Assembly (NCBI GenBank): GCA_014529385.2 | Contig: CM043963.1 | Location: 99,554,412 to 99,618,411, forward strand | Length of the DNA: 64,000 bases | Source: Adiantum capillus-veneris | Taxonomy: Eukaryota > Streptophyta > Polypodiopsida > Polypodiales > Pteridaceae | Direction: 5' to 3' | Part shown: in pieces, positions 45,610 to 58,579 of the stretch | How the letters are laid out: the number at the start of each line of letters is the position of its first letter | Numbering within the stretch: position 1 is the stretch's first letter | Notes under the pieces: model-generated | Databases searched by the model: none | What the model was told of the DNA's origin: nothing | Seen by the model: only the letters and a program-made list of their open reading frames with translations | Made by a program: the position numbers and the translations under genes

Positions 45610-45900
45610 TCATTTAAGATAATCCACATTTGCAATAGAAATTACCTTGATCAAATTTTCCCAAAGGGCTTCAAACTCCCATGTGAATGCCTGAAGATCT
45701 GCATCCAGACTTTGCTTCAACCCGTCTAGCTTTCTCTTTACTTCATCCAACCGCACATCTTCTATGAACTTGCTTTGAAAATATTCTTTGAGCACTTCAT
45801 GAGCGGCCTTCACCTTTTCAGGTAGTCCATCAAACCACCGCTTCTCTTTTCCACATACCAAGTGTGGGAAAACTTGGAATACACCGTCTTCTCTCAACAC
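45610..45900 (-). pseudogene. Second retrotransposon gag-like fragment
   Basis: The minus frame reads FQVFPHLVCGKEKRWFDGLP, then HEVLKEYFQSKFIEDVR and LQAFTWEFEALWENL. This is the usual gag spacing of 'phhhxGxAxxWFxxLP' followed by a helix with 'F...F'. The upstream part carrying 'F.G.DP..W' is not open. A further minus frame at 45482-45282 (VVQREVLVREESRVLGLQRD) may be its distal coiled coil. A different copy from the gag at 42.5 kb. Confidence 0.6.
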
Positions 45901-46254
45901 ACTGCTTTCAACAAGAACAATCCATTATTTTGTAGTTATACCTCTGTGTCTTCAACCCTATTGATGATTGGGAATCCTGACCACGCCCCTAGGGGATTCA
46001 CTAGTAATACTAGGAAGACGTCACCTGCGTGCACAAAAACTGCCATTTTACCCCCTATATACGCTACCCTCCTTTGTAAAATCTACCTTTTTGGCCTCAT
46101 AACCCCCCCTATTGTACACTCACGTGACACCATACGGTAATCCTTAGTGAAGACCCTGGGACCACGCCATGCTTAGCAATACCTCCTCTTTAATCTCGTA
46201 CATTCGACATTGACAAAACCACCACTTCAACTTCAATCACAAGCATGAGTGCAC

Positions 46255-46900
46255 TCCTCCTTGAGGACACTAGAAGATGGAAAGGGGAGCACACTTGGCA
46301 CACAATCAACACGCCTCTCTATAGCCCAGGATATACACAACACCTCTAACCACTAGAGTTCATCTTCAAAACTCAATAATCTTATAGGCAAACCGCCGTT
46401 TGCACACAACCATATGCACACTCTTGATGTGACCGCACAAACAAAGCCCAATCACAGTCGAGGGGTTCACCGTTCAGTACCCTCCTATACAACGTGCATT
46501 CATGGGGTATTAAAAAAACTTATGTCTTAACATGTTGGAATGAATAAAATGACCCTATATTCGAGGATTTTTTTTCTAAAATTGAATATAAAAACCCCTT
46601 ATTGTAATGTATCTCTATTAAATTGCCTAGTTTTTTGCATTTTAAAACCCTTCCTTTTGAACTCACATTATACATTAACATGATTACATAGTGCCCCCTA
46701 AGCAATCACCCCATACAACATGATTCACTGCCTTCACCGCACACACAACCTCTCTCAATCTCTCCGTGCACAACAAACCATTGGGGGGGGGAAACAATTA
46801 TTGAGACACGCCCAAAAACACACGCACACAATAGAGAAGATAAGGGGAAAGGGGGAATTGGCAAAAGATGCATGGCAATGATGGTTTCAATATGCAAAAT
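46255..46900 (-). mobile_element. Third copy of the retrotransposon leader region
   Basis: 'agaagatggaaagggg', 'aacacgcctctctatagccc' and 'ttcatcttcaaaactc' match the 0.65-0.84 kb and 42.66-42.84 kb copies. It is broken up by an AT-rich insertion (46500-46690). No coding sequence. Confidence 0.5.
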
Positions 46901-47429
46901 AGGACCACTTACAAAGATGCTCCAAGCCAGCACACCCTCGGTGAGCACAAAACAAGAATCATCAGCCCTTCGGCTCCGCACAGACACCTCAACTCCATAG
47001 CCTCACCTCGACTCCACACAACCTGGCTCAATGCTCAACAGCGGAGCAAAATGGCCCCAAAAAACCAAACTGGCCAAGAAGACCTTGAAATGGTGTGTAA
47101 ACCTCCCTGTAAAAGTGCCTTTACAAAGCTCATTTTTTTTTATTTTTTTTATAGCTTGTGCATGCAACTGGGGCCTCATTTGGCATTTTTTGTGCATTGT
47201 CCACCACTTGGCACTCCTAATTTAGAACATCCTGCATGCTTTGGACACTTGGCCGATTTTTCATTTTCCACCTTTGTGAGCTGCCCCTTGGGCCTCGACA
47301 TCTTGCTCTCCCCCTACTACATGAACCACCACTTGAGGAGCACAACAATGGCTCCGTCGTTGCTCACCCTCTCTCTCTTCAAAAATGTTGCATGCAAGCG
47401 CGTGTGACCAGCCTTGAATCGAGCACCAT

Positions 47430-47611
47430 GTCAGCATGTCAAACCAACACCATCAACGGCAACTAATGACACCAGAGGCACCAACACTACATGTGGGACC
47501 AATCCCTCATGACATGTGGCAGGCTCGGATAGCTCCACCCCAACTATAAAAAACTCACCACTAACATCTTCAATAAAAACTTGTTTTCTGACCCGAGCTT
47601 CAACTGCATGC
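47430..47611 (-). mobile_element. Copy of the repeat seen at positions 1-160
   Basis: 'ccaatccctcatgacatgtg', 'ggcag' and 'cttcaataaaaacttgtttt' match the start of the window. It belongs to the same retrotransposon family as the flanks of the giant element. 47620-48000 has no recognised gene; a minus ORF there is low-complexity and unsupported. Confidence 0.55.
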
Positions 47612-48011
47612 TTTATAGGCCAAAAGGGCTGGCCTCTCTCATACGAGGTAGCCATGTGTAGGTGCCCTTGTGTAGATAAGTCCAAATTGGACCCTCCAAT
47701 CCGCCCATGTGTGGCCGTCGTTGAGAAGACAAGTCCTCTTTTGAATTCGGCCACCGGCCATTGACTTCCAATCACCGGCCAACCGGCCAACCGATCGATC
47801 GTTTTTCGACCACTTTTCGACCGCCGTCTGGCCATAATATTCCGACAAAAGGAATATCCCGGCCGTGAAAATTTTGGTTTCCGGCAAGTGATTTTGTTTT
47901 TTAGTGAGTGATTTTTCTTCACGCATGATGGCTTCTCCTCATAAATGGGGGCCTTAAAATGTGGATTTTTAACACATAAAATTACAAGGGGTAAATCGGG
48001 CTCGATACTTA

Positions 48012-48014
<3 letters not shown>

Positions 48015-48050
<36 letters not shown>
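48015..48050. repeat. (CA)n microsatellite
   Basis: About 36 bp of pure CA. Confidence 0.97.
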
Positions 48051-48051
<1 letters not shown>

Positions 48052-48421
48052 CCTGAGAAGCTTAGAGAATTTTGTCATGTTTCTACCTACTGCAACCACT
48101 ACAATAGCCCTTACTCCACTAGATCCGACAGGTATGATCATTAACCCTATAAGAACATTTGTATATGCTCCACACTGCACCAGCAACACATAAACAATAT
48201 ATCAAATCAAAATCAAGACAAAAGTTTTGCATTGTATATGCTCCCCACTGCACCAACAACACCAAAACAATAGGTCATATCAAAATCAAGACGAAAATTT
48301 TGCAAGTCTCAGAGCTAATTGGGGAGTCCAAAACTTGTCTGAACCCAAAACCCTCTCATCAATAGACTTCTATCACCTGCCAAAATTATCCCATGCAAAA
48401 AAATTTGCAAAAGGATTTGGA

Positions 48422-49268
48422 ACGTGGATCATGATCCATGTTTCCAAAACCCTAAATCCAATAAAATCTGGGTAGTGAGTTCTCCATAAGCCCAAGAACA
48501 AACTCTACTACTTGGAATTGCAAAACATGTTCCAGCATGGATTGCGATCCATGTAACTTGATGACAAAAATAGGACATAAGTAGACCACTGGATGGAGGA
48601 GGCAAAGGGATAACTGACCATGCAAGTTAGTCACAAAATGGATCTTAAAATCATTAAAACCAAGTGATCTGGTACTTTCACTCTGCAAAGGATTACTTTT
48701 TATCCAACCAAGGTTAAAACGATCTAACTTCCAAGAAGCACTATGGAATAGGGTTGGGAAGAGATAAATCATCAAGAGTCAATGAACCATCAGATATTAG
48801 TCAAGGGAAGTGCTCAAAATTGGATCCAAAAAACAAATATAGTCAAGACGGGACAAATATGACCATAAGCTAGAAAATTGAGTAAACTCAAGAAAAACAA
48901 GTCCAAACTTGGAAAATTCTCACCAATGTGCTAGGATGACCTATCGAAGCAAAAGGGTGCTTCTATACCCTTCGCAACATGGATCGCGATCCATATATCT
49001 TTTTCACTAGACAGAGACAAACTCACATCATTTGATTCTGAACATCATACCAAGTCTATCCATGAAGTATCAATCCATTTGGATCCCAAAATCCCAACCA
49101 AGAGGTCCAAGTTCTCTAAGTCTGAAGGAAATTGCCAAGAATTGGCCTAAGTTCTTAACTAGTGATCCAAACCTCAAAAATTTTGGACCAAGGCATCCCC
49201 TTGATGAGCCCTACTAGATGGTATCATCAAATATTCAAAATGTTTCCCAACATGGATCGCGATCCATG
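48422..49268. repeat. Dispersed perfect palindrome CATGGATCGCGATCCATG, four sites
   Basis: Full palindrome at 49251-49268, one mismatch at 48978-48995, variants at 48536-48553 (CATGGATTGCGATCCATG) and 48422-48441 (ACGTGGATCATGATCCATGT). All lie in the apparent 5' leader of the Ty3/gypsy relic, in otherwise unrelated sequence. Confidence 0.85.
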
Positions 49269-49479
49269 TACCTCAAAGCTAGATTTTATATGTGATCTCA
49301 TGCATTTGTGACTATAGTAGTCCTAGATGCATTGGTGAATTTCGTCAAATTTGGAATAGTTTTGACAAAGTTAGGCTCATTTTTCATTTTATGGTCAAAG
49401 TTTGTATTTTTTAGTATTTCGATAGCTTTTTTAATCACTGTGCCTAACCCTAAAATCAACTTGAAACTGGTCTCAAGAT

Positions 49480-51920
49480 GGCTCGCAGGAAAGCACAAAA
49501 AGAGTGGGAGGTGGCACCTTACGAGATCACTAATATCTCATCAAACAAGAAAGCTCACATCACAGAATAGGAATTGGAACAATACTTGCAACTATTTTCA
49601 TTGAGAAATTCCAAGCTGTAGATGGAGTGACAGTGAAGCCCACCCTATTTCCAAAGAACTGTGAACATTACACCAAAGATCCGAAGTGCTAGAGGGGGCT
49701 AGATGTCTACAATTGGATAGCTTCTTAAGACTACTGCCATGGGGGCATATTTTTTAAGAGCCCATGAACTTATTAGCTCCATTCAATACAATGGGGAATC
49801 AACTCTAATTGACAAAGATGGAGCTACAATCAAGGTAAAAATCACTGCAAAAATCATCAACAAAGCGCTTCACCTGCAGCACGAAACACACAATTTACTG
49901 CGCAAAAGACTAATGACAAGGCATTTTTGAAGCAGCGGGGACACAGACTGACCTATCAAGATTTGATCTACTCCAAGGAAGAGCTACCACTGTGGTTGAT
50001 ATCGCAACGTTTCAAAGTGTAAAAGCCACTGCGCAACCTGGAACCAATTTTTCAAATGGAAGTGGTCATGGCAATGGGGTTGGCAGCAAGAAGGGTGGTC
50101 AACTGTGACTTTGGAAATTACATCCTTGACAACATAGCGGAAGCAAACATCAAAAGAAGTCACAAAAGCAAGTCCTATATGAATGTTGGACTAATGTTGA
50201 CCAGAATTTCTTACCAGGCTTTAGCCATGATTGATGAATTACCACTTGCTGAAGCACAGTTGGATCTAGCGGTGAAGCCGGTGTGGCAGGACCATCTACA
50301 AGATCGCAACCAGAGATAAAACAAACAAGGCAAATCTCAAGAAAACATGACACTGATAGCGAGAAAAAAGAATTGGATGTGCCAAACAGCAACAAAGCTA
50401 AATCAAAGGATAGAAAATCTCCCTTAAGAGTATCGGTCTTCAGAGAAGGGACAGGAGATGAGTTTACAATGAGATTAACAAGACTAAAGATGAGATCAAC
50501 CAGGGCAGCATAGACAATTTCCATTACACAAGCACGGAGGACGATGAAGGAGCTCAAGCACAAAGGGAAAGACTTTGCCAACAAAAGAATGACAAAAAAA
50601 GCAGTCTAGGAACGGAGGCAGACGATGAAAGAGAGGATGAGGAGGACATGCCTCTGCAACACAAGAAAGTTGAAGCTCTATAAGAATAAAATAGCAAAAA
50701 AGAAGAGAGGAAACGGAAAATCTAAATATTTACAGCAAGATGCAGCAACAAATTCAGAATGAGCTTAAACACAAGATGGAACAAAGAGAAATAAAAGAAG
50801 CAAAACGCCCACGCGTTGATGATCTTGAATCATCTGACGAGTCTACAAAGGTAGAGGAGATGGATAACACTAACAAAGCAAAAAACCAAGAAGAGGAAGG
50901 TAATTTAGACAACATTGAAGGTCAAATAGAAAACATGCCATCACCAATTGAGGCAAATATACCTTCCTCTACTCAAGGGTCAGCTAATCCAGAGGTTGAA
51001 AAGAAGAGAAAGGAATACACCATGGACCTTCCTAAACAAACAACAGACAAAGTGCTGCCACCAAAACAAACAATTCAAGAAGATGAGACAACAGTACCAA
51101 AGATCACCACGACTCCAGCGGCTCATGAATCACAGCATGAATAAGCAAAGACAACAAAAGAAACAACGATGATTGACGCTGTCACTTCTAATCAAGGTCA
51201 AAAAGATCAACAAAAGCCAAGGTCGTCTCATTTGTAGGCTGTGGTAGATGAAGGGGCACAATTGATCAGGTCTTTTGACATCGATGCACATTTGGACCAG
51301 ATCAAGCTCCAATTTCAATGCCAAAGAACACTCTACAACCTGTGTGAATTAGAGCTGGAAGACACCAAAAAGGAGGCAACCAAAGTGGCCAAATACAATC
51401 TGGAACTGCAAAATAGGAACGAGGAGCTACAAAAAGTTCAATTACAATTCCACTTAGAACTACAGAGAGAACAAGAAAATGTTGCCTGTTACTACAAGTA
51501 AGTTCAAGCATTTAATGAAACAAACATAACTCTACAGGTAGAGCAACAGAAACTAGAGGAAGAGTTAACCAAAGAGAGGCATCGGAATGAAAAGCTTGCA
51601 GAGTCATATGCAGTGGTGAGCAAGACTCTTACACAGCTCTTATCCTTGCAAGAGATGCCAAGCTTAACAAGCACGTCAGCTAAACCAACCTCGCTGACAA
51701 AAGAGGTACAAGATCTAAAGACACTCCTTGCTCAAGACAGTATGAGAGGCAAATCCTAATAGCAAGACATAAATTTACAAAAAGCTAAAGATAAAGAGAT
51801 TGAAGAGCTGTGGAAACAACTTTCCAAGGCAAAGAAAGACTTGGCTTCTCAAAGCACAACGCAGACAAAGCAAGCACAACCAGCCCCTAGAGAAGTCACT
51901 CAAACAATAGGACAGGGATA
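49480..51920 (+). pseudogene. Retrotransposon gag/ORF1-like region with coiled coil
   Basis: From about 49480 (ARRKAQKEWEVAPYEI) the frames are broken by several stops. 49739-49930 reads GAYFLRAHELISSIQYNG, and 50056-50319 reads VVMAMGLAARRVVNCDFGNY then YMNVGLMLTRISYQA, resembling a plant transposon protein family often found 5' of pol. 50740-51140 is charged, with a possible nuclear signal (KEAKRPRVDD). 51241-51770 is strongly helical, with heptad-like Leu/Gln/Glu (LELQREQENV, QQKLEEELTKERHRNEKLAE), a coiled coil. Stops include TAA 51499-51501 and TAGs near 51760, 51920 and 51965. It belongs with the pol domains downstream. Exact borders and frames are uncertain. Confidence 0.5.
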
Positions 51921-52129
51921 GTTGACGCTGAAACTCACCATGAGCCAAGTACAAGCACAAAAATAGCAATGCACGAGTTTGAAGATCCAGCCAATACATG
52001 AATCTCTGACACTGCAAAAGATGAAATTCAGTGGTGGTTCTTAGAAATAAGAGATCCTTCACGAAAAGTGTTCCGCCTTTCGTGGTGCAACACACAATTC
52101 CCATGGATAGCATGGCTAAACCAGTCCAA

Positions 52130-53125
52130 TAAAGACCCTACCCAATGAATCCTGAGTATGCAAAGATTGTTCAAGAAGAGATTAAAAAGCTTGTCAAAGT
52201 GGATTCTTATACCCTATTGAGCACTCAAAATGGGCGTCTCCAATAGTTATTGTGCCAAAAAAATATGGGAAACTCAGAGTGTGCCTGGATCTCAAGAAGG
52301 CCAATGCCGCCACTAGGAGATACCATTACCCCTTGCCATATTCGGAACATGTTATTGAAAGATTTGCAAGGAAAGAAGCTTATAGCTTTTTAGATGGGTA
52401 CTCTGGCTACAATCAAATCACAATTTCACTAGAGGATCAAGCTAAAACTGTTTTTATAACCGAATTTGGAGTGTTTGCATTTTGTGAAATGGCTTTTGGC
52501 TTAACCAATGCCCCTGCTACCTTCCAAAGATTAATAAACAATGCTTTTAGGGAATATTTGAGGGAGTTTTGTGAAGCGTTCTTAGATGACATTTGTGTTT
52601 ATTCTTCTTGGAAATAACATATATCATGTTTACAAAAAGTGTTTAAAAAGTGAATATTGTATCGCGTCTCATTAAACCCTTTCAAATGCCAATTTTGGGT
52701 TAACCATGGAGTCATTTTAGGACATATAGTGTCCAAAAATGGGATTTCCACGGATGAGAGTAAAATTAAAGCCATTTCCAATTTTCCACCACCTACAAAC
52801 TATAAAGGAGGTCAAAAATTCATGGGCCATGTTGGTTATCAAAAAGGTCCTGGAAAGTACTCCCATCCTACGAGTGCCCGATTGGAATGTAATTTTCCAT
52901 GTGCATATCGATGCATCAAACCTTGATATTGGATGTGTTCTAGCTCAACCACGAGAACATAAATTGGACTACCCTATTAGTTGTGCAACTCGTCAATCAA
53001 ATGATGCTGAGAGGAACTACACCACTAGCTATGATTTACACAGTAAAGATATTTTGCTACTACCTTCTTGCAAACAAGTTTGTTTTCTATGTGGATCATC
53101 AAGCGTTGTTGTATCTAGTAAATAA
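52130..53125 (+). pseudogene. Ty3/gypsy reverse transcriptase and RNase H
   Basis: Starts with YPMNPEYAKIVQEEIKKLV. A one-base loss near 52203 shifts the frame before YPIEHSKWASPIVIVPKKYG. The RT core is open from 52252 to 52617: LRVCLDLKKAN, YSFLDGYSGYNQI, FGLTNAPATFQR and the catalytic FLDD box at 52590. Stops at 52615-52617 and about 52650 precede FKCQFWVNHGVILGHIVSKN. Another frame change near 52830 leads to RNase H (HIDASNLDIGCVLAQPREH, then LPSCKQ). This converts the RNA genome to DNA in a working element. The YPMNP..A..V..EI..L entry and RT wording fit Tat/Athila-like plant gypsy elements. Clearly non-functional. Confidence 0.85.
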
Positions 53126-53189
53126 ACCTTGTTCCATGAGAAGAATAACATGATGGTTATTAATTCTTCTTGAGTTTGATTCTACCATT

Positions 53190-54610
53190 ATGGTGAGACT
53201 CAATAAAAGACATGTCATGGCAGATCATTTGTCTCGCATACCCAATGGTGAAGCCCCTATTGGAATCAATGATGAATTTCTTGATACTTTCCTATTCCTA
53301 GTCGTCATGTCTAAATGGAGTGAGAAGATTGTGAACTTTTTAGTTAATGGTTTTCCACCCAAAGACTATAAGGATATAGCTCAAAAATTATTAAAGGAGT
53401 GTGATCCTTATTCTCTAATTGAAAAACTCTCTACAAGGTAGAGAAAGATGATATTCTTAGATGTTGTGCTCGCGAGGATGAGTATTTATACCGTTAGAAG
53501 CCCACATGGGTATAGCCACATGATATTTTTTAGGGGAACTAACTGCTAGAAACGTGTTTCAATCAGGCTAATGGTGGCCTACCTTATACAAGGATGCATC
53601 ACTTTTTTCAAATGGATGTGATGAATGCCAACGTTACAAGATCACACAATGAAAGGATAATATGCCCTTACATCCTATTAAAGGGACTCAACCATTTGAG
53701 AAAATGGGGTTTAGACTTTGTAGGCCCAATTAGTCTGGCAACTTGTAACACTCGATCTCGATATATTATTGTTGCCACTAACTATGCGACAAAGTGGGTG
53801 GAAGCCAAGGCGACATGCAAGGCTGATGCAAGGTCAAATGCTAAGTTTCTCTTTGATAACATTATTACAAAATTTGGTTGTCCCCTTGAGATTCTGAGTG
53901 ACAATGTTACTCATTTTATAAATGGAGTGATAAAGGAACTCATGACAAAATTCACGATAGCCCACCTTAAGTCTATACATTATTATCCACAAGAAAATGG
54001 CCAAGCTGAGAGTGCTAACAAGACTTTAATCTCTATCTTGACCAAAATAGTGGAAGCTCATCGCGCAAATTGGGATTTGAAACTGACATCAGCTCTATGG
54101 GCTTATCGTACTGCTTACAAAGTGGCTATTTATCAGTGTACACCATTCAAGATGGTTTATGGCCAAGAAGCAGTAATGCCACGGGATTTTGTAATTCCTA
54201 GTCTGTGGGTAGCTTCACAAGAATGTTGGGATGGTAACCCTTTAGTTGAGCGTTTATATATCCTTGAGAGGTTAGATGAAGAAAGACAATTGGCTTTGCA
54301 AAATGCAGTTGTGGAGAAAGATAGGAAAAAGAAATGGTTTAACCGTCATTTAAAGAACAAGGATATCAAGGTTGGGGTTAAAGTCCTTATGTATGGAGTG
54401 CGTAACAAGAAGAAAAAAATGAAATATGCGGGAAAAGGACCATATAGAGTATGTGAAATCACCTCGCAAGATACCATGCATGTGGAATTTCTTGATGGAG
54501 TTGAAACCATTGGATTCCTCAATGGGAGTAAATTTAAAAGATACTATGATCCTTTAAGCCAAGAGGAGCTACGTGCCATCCATGAAATAAAAAAGACAGC
54601 CAAGGCATAA
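53190..54610 (+). pseudogene. Ty3/gypsy integrase
   Basis: 53190-53441 is the RNase H-integrase linker (HVMADHLSRIPNGE). The integrase core is open from 53594 to the TAA at 54608-54610 (338 codons): KWGLDFVGPIS with first Asp, ILSDNVTHF with second Asp, and PQENGQAESANKTL with Glu, 35 residues after the second Asp, so a complete D,D-35-E. C-terminal: KVGVKVLMYGVRNKKK and KYAGKGPYRVCEIT, the usual GPF/Y-like module. The N-terminal HHCC zinc region before 53594 is degraded. No chromodomain is seen. This catalyses cDNA insertion. It is the best-preserved part of the element. Confidence 0.85.
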
Positions 54611-54689
54611 GCAAAATTAAATAGATACAAGCTCAAGATGAGGCTAAGGAGCGACAAAAACATATTAAACGCCGACGAGAGGCCAACCT

Positions 54690-55940
54690 TGGAGTTATAC
54701 ATGCATTTCAAGTTGAAACCGAGAATGATTGGTTGGAATCTGACACACCTCTATGATACCCTATTGAGTTAAATAGAGCCTATGGGAAAGTGCTATATAA
54801 CGCCTTATTGGACACAAGTGCTAAATATAATCTGCTATCATATGGACTGTGGTGTCAGTTAGGAAATCCATCTCTATTTGAGATTATTATCTAAGTTAAG
54901 GGTATCAACAAGAAAAGAACTATTGTTTTTGGAACCTGGAACATTTCTCTCAGTTATGACAACGGAGTCGTAGCTCAAGACGGTTTGGTCATGCCTGCTG
55001 GAACTATGGAAGGCAATATAAACCTAGGATGCAAGTGGATGTTAGCGACCAAATACACTACTGATTGGGGGACTGGGAGTGTCACAACACAGAAACCAAC
55101 TCTTAACCCTACCACCCAAGTGATAGTCCCTAAGATATCACCTCTTGAGGAAATACAATCCAAAACATTGCATGTCCGAGAAATTGAACCATCTGTATCT
55201 ATAGCCCAACCCTCTAGAGCTTCAACTTCTGTAGCTGAAACAAAGCATGAGACACACAAGACTCATCGTAATATAACAAAGAGAACATAAAAATGGGTCC
55301 CTAAAGCTTCTTTAGGGACCATTTTTTACGCTTATAAACAAAAGCCTTGTAAGACACAATCCATTCACTCCAAGGAATGTAAGAAAATGTTGCATTGGAT
55401 TCCTAAATGACTATTGGAAGCCCAAGGCTACTATGAAGGGAATGATCAAATTTGGGTGCGTAAATGTAAATTTTGTTCTTATATATCACCTATAGACCCA
55501 AGTGAGTCAAATCCTATAACGCTAAAGCCGATTGAAGACCGTGGGAAGGAAAAAATCACAAAATAGTATACCCCTATCCGGAGCTAGTTTGGGTACCCAA
55601 GAGAGAACGACTTGTATCACTCGGCTCACACATAGAGAAAACAAATGAAGCTTCTTGCTCTTCATGTAGTTCTTCCATAGAAACACAAAATTATTCAAAA
55701 CTTCCATCTACCACAAAAATTGTACAAAAAAACAAGGAAAGAATAGCACCTCCCATTGTAAATTTATCACCTAAAACAACATTTCAAGTAAAATCATGGG
55801 AGAGTATCTTTCCAACCTTGCAACTAGATGAAACGCCTAGGGTGGTGAAAAACTATTGGTCAAAGTCTTCACCCACTACAACTTGGAACAATTGGTTTCA
55901 AGAGGTGACGACATCATTCCAAAAGGTATGATGTAACCAA
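54690..55940 (+). pseudogene. 3' ORF after integrase with a retropepsin-like motif
   Basis: After the integrase stop a frame reads VLYNALLDTSAKYNLLSYGL then WCQLG. This matches the aspartic-protease flap/active-site pattern 'ALLDTGAxxNLLS', with DTS-A instead of DTG-A. A stop at about 54890 is followed in frame by GINKKRTIVFGTWNI and, from 54985, DGLVMPAGTMEGNINLGCKW and a Pro/Thr-rich tail to 55290, then further decayed coding (KWVPKASLGTIFYAYK) to about 55560. In ordinary gypsy elements the protease precedes RT, so this position is unusual. It could be a duplicated protease domain in a Tat/Athila-type 3' ORF. Confidence 0.5.
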
Positions 55941-56060
55941 GGAAGAGGGGAGTGTTTGCTGACATCCACCATTCACTTGCTCCCCTCTTAACCTTCCTCC
56001 CTGACCTCTCAATCCCCCAATCTTAGGGAATGTATATATATAGCCCTATATTCAAGAAAA
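55941..56060 (+). mobile_element. Polypurine tract and start of a probable 3' LTR
   Basis: The purine run GGAAGAGGGGAG (55941-55952) is followed directly by TGTTTGCTGACATCC at 55953, the usual PPT/LTR junction. A TATA-like stretch (gtatatatatag) lies near 56030, as in a U3 promoter. I could not find the LTR end or a matching 5' LTR upstream of 49.4 kb, so the element is 5'-truncated or its 5' LTR is too diverged to see. Confidence 0.5.
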
Positions 56061-58490
56061 AATAAATAAAAATGTAAAAGGAGCAAGAGCTACCAAACAA
56101 AAATTTTGAAACCTACAAATTTTAATCATGACCCAAAAATCATAATCACACATTATGCACAAGGACACGACCTTTTGACATGACCCTTATAATATTTTCA
56201 CACTAACCAAAATCTATCTGTGTGTACAAATATGGCTAGTACGCTAGAGTCATTCACTCCTACCTTGGGTGAAAGATACCCTCTTTACTTTTCACAAGTG
56301 TTTCACATAGTCTGTCCGATGCTTTCTTGTGAAAGGGATTTGGTAGATACACTAGCGTGTGAGAAAAATTTTGAGAAATTAGAATGGCTGATACGTCTCT
56401 TGACCACGACTGATCTCTACTTAGTAGAGAACGTCTCTCCGCCGATTGCATAAGCTTAGCCTTTTGAGCAAGATGACTATGTGACGTCCCCACCCCGCCG
56501 TTTCCAATGGCGGATCTGATGGTGAACCCGGTGGCCACTAGATCTATTGCGGAAGCAAACAAAATGGTTCAGGGTTCGACTAGCGGACGATCTCTCATCA
56601 CAAAGTGAGTCGAGTTCGAGCCTACTAGCAGGGAGATCTAGCTCCACCTCGCAGAGGAAGCGTACTTGAACTATCTAGCGATCCTAAGACCCACCTTCCA
56701 AGAGGAGAGAAACCCCAAGCGCCTTTTTCCCCATGTTTCAGAGGCACGTACACTCAAGATTTCACCGCTCTAGGGGCAATGAGTATTACTAATATCGAAG
56801 TAAGCACAATGGGGACACAGAGTTCCCGACCAATCGGGACCACCCATCCCGTAGGCATTCGCAACCTGAGCCAAGCCCCCACTTTCCACCCCCACACTCA
56901 CACTTCCTTGTGTGACCTAATTACTACCACAAAGGTTGTTCAACATAAAGATTCCTTGTTTAATTCCGAATCACGTTGTTCGTTAATACAGCCCTTCAAC
57001 CAGTATTGCAAACAGCACCAAGACAGAATTCTAGTAAAAATTCTACTCAAACTTATTCATAAAAGTTCCAATGTTATGGAGGTACAACATCCCCCCTCCA
57101 GCGAGAGTTCACTCCTCCCGTTGTCGCCTAACTGCCCATACAACTAGGTATGTCCACCGCATAGAAAGCACGTCATGGACACTCCCACCGCATAGAAAGC
57201 AAGTCGTGGGTATCCACCGCATAAAAAACAAGTCGTGGATTCAAGAGCCCTTAACGAGGAACTCTGCCCCCTGTGATCAATAGGGGGTCAGGACTGATTC
57301 AACATTGGAAATAAAATGAACATGTTGAGCTAAATTTTCCCTAGCAAACATTCTTTCCTAATTGCAACCAGCATATCCATCAATCATTTCCTTCCTACTT
57401 TAGAACTTAATGTACAATGAATTCAATGCCGAGGTTTCTGTCGGATTTCTCCAACATGTTTGGGGATATTTTCATTCCTAACTAAACGTGTGCAATGTTA
57501 AATTAAACAACTTGAATGAAATTATGATCTACGTCTTCCATTTCTTCGTCGATGGCCCGTGAGATGGCCGGTATTTGTTCCTCCATGGGAGCTTTTCCCT
57601 TCCCGTTCACCTTGCTCGTTCTTGCCTCGTGCTCGTGGGCTCCACCAAAGCGAGTCCTCTTAACCGGGGCCATTTTAAACTCACTACTTTAAGTAATTAA
57701 CTTGGGGAAAAGAGCTAATGTCCGTAAGCGTCATAACAAGCCAAATGATAGATTAGCAACATCAAACAATGCCTGCTACATGAGAGGTTTAGATTTTTCC
57801 ATATAGCAATCATTATGGGTGACACATAATCCTATGGAAAACGGCTCTAAAGATAATTACTTGGCTTACATGATTAAGAATAATAGGATTTCACTAATGG
57901 AATTACCAGAGAGATGAATTAAGCACGATTAATCTCTTTCCTAGCAATTAGAGGGTGCAGAATCACCGCATGCATAGGTGTGAGAAAAACCACCTCTTAG
58001 AGACTTAATGACAAATTAATCTTACCTTAATTATATCTTAATGCATAACAGAGATGGATCTAAATGAGCTACAATATTAATGCGTGATAGAAAGAGTGAT
58101 TCTCATTAATCTACACAATTACCAGCTTATCGATTAATTTCTATGCTACCTAGAGAGAGAAAATTTTAATAATCGTGCACTAATCATTAATTAAGAGTGA
58201 TGAATGGCTGATAATTCAGCTATGGGATGATGATTGCATAATAGAATATGGTTAAGGAGAATTTAGAGAGTAATTATAGAGAATCACGACTAGGAATAAG
58301 CATAATAGACGAGAAATTTAGATGGTAATGAAAAGGATTTGCAGAAAGCATTAATTAAACCGTGGTTATCGTGATTAAGGGCTGATAATCGTCTCGATTC
58401 TCTGATCTAATCAAGCTTCTTGAGGCGAGAATTCGACAGACCTCCCTCCTTGCTTCTCCTTCAAAAGGTGTGTGTTCCGGCAGCACCTTC
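56060..58490. other. No gene recognised
   Basis: Contains three spaced repeats of 'caccgcatagaaagca(c/a)gtcgtg' at about 57150-57240, possibly LTR or leader sequence. The ORFs at 56220-56453 and 56779-57147 have no recognisable domain. 57700-58400 is AT-rich with many 'ttaatta' and 'gattaat' words. Confidence 0.4.
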
Positions 58491-58538
58491 CCAGAGTGTG
58501 TGTAGGTGTGTGTGTGCACTATGTGTGTGTGAGCATAT

Positions 58539-58540
<2 letters not shown>

Positions 58541-58571
<31 letters not shown>
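58541..58571. repeat. (GT)n microsatellite
   Basis: Pure GT run with shorter interrupted GT tracts from 58497. The His/Thr-rich ORFs across it are artefacts. Confidence 0.95.
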
Positions 58572-58572
<1 letters not shown>

Positions 58573-58579
58573 AAGTCTT

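Noticed and set aside
49215-49230. TGGTATCATC as a primer-binding site of the gypsy element
   Set aside because: Only eight bases match the tRNA-Met type site, and no CA-ending LTR precedes it.
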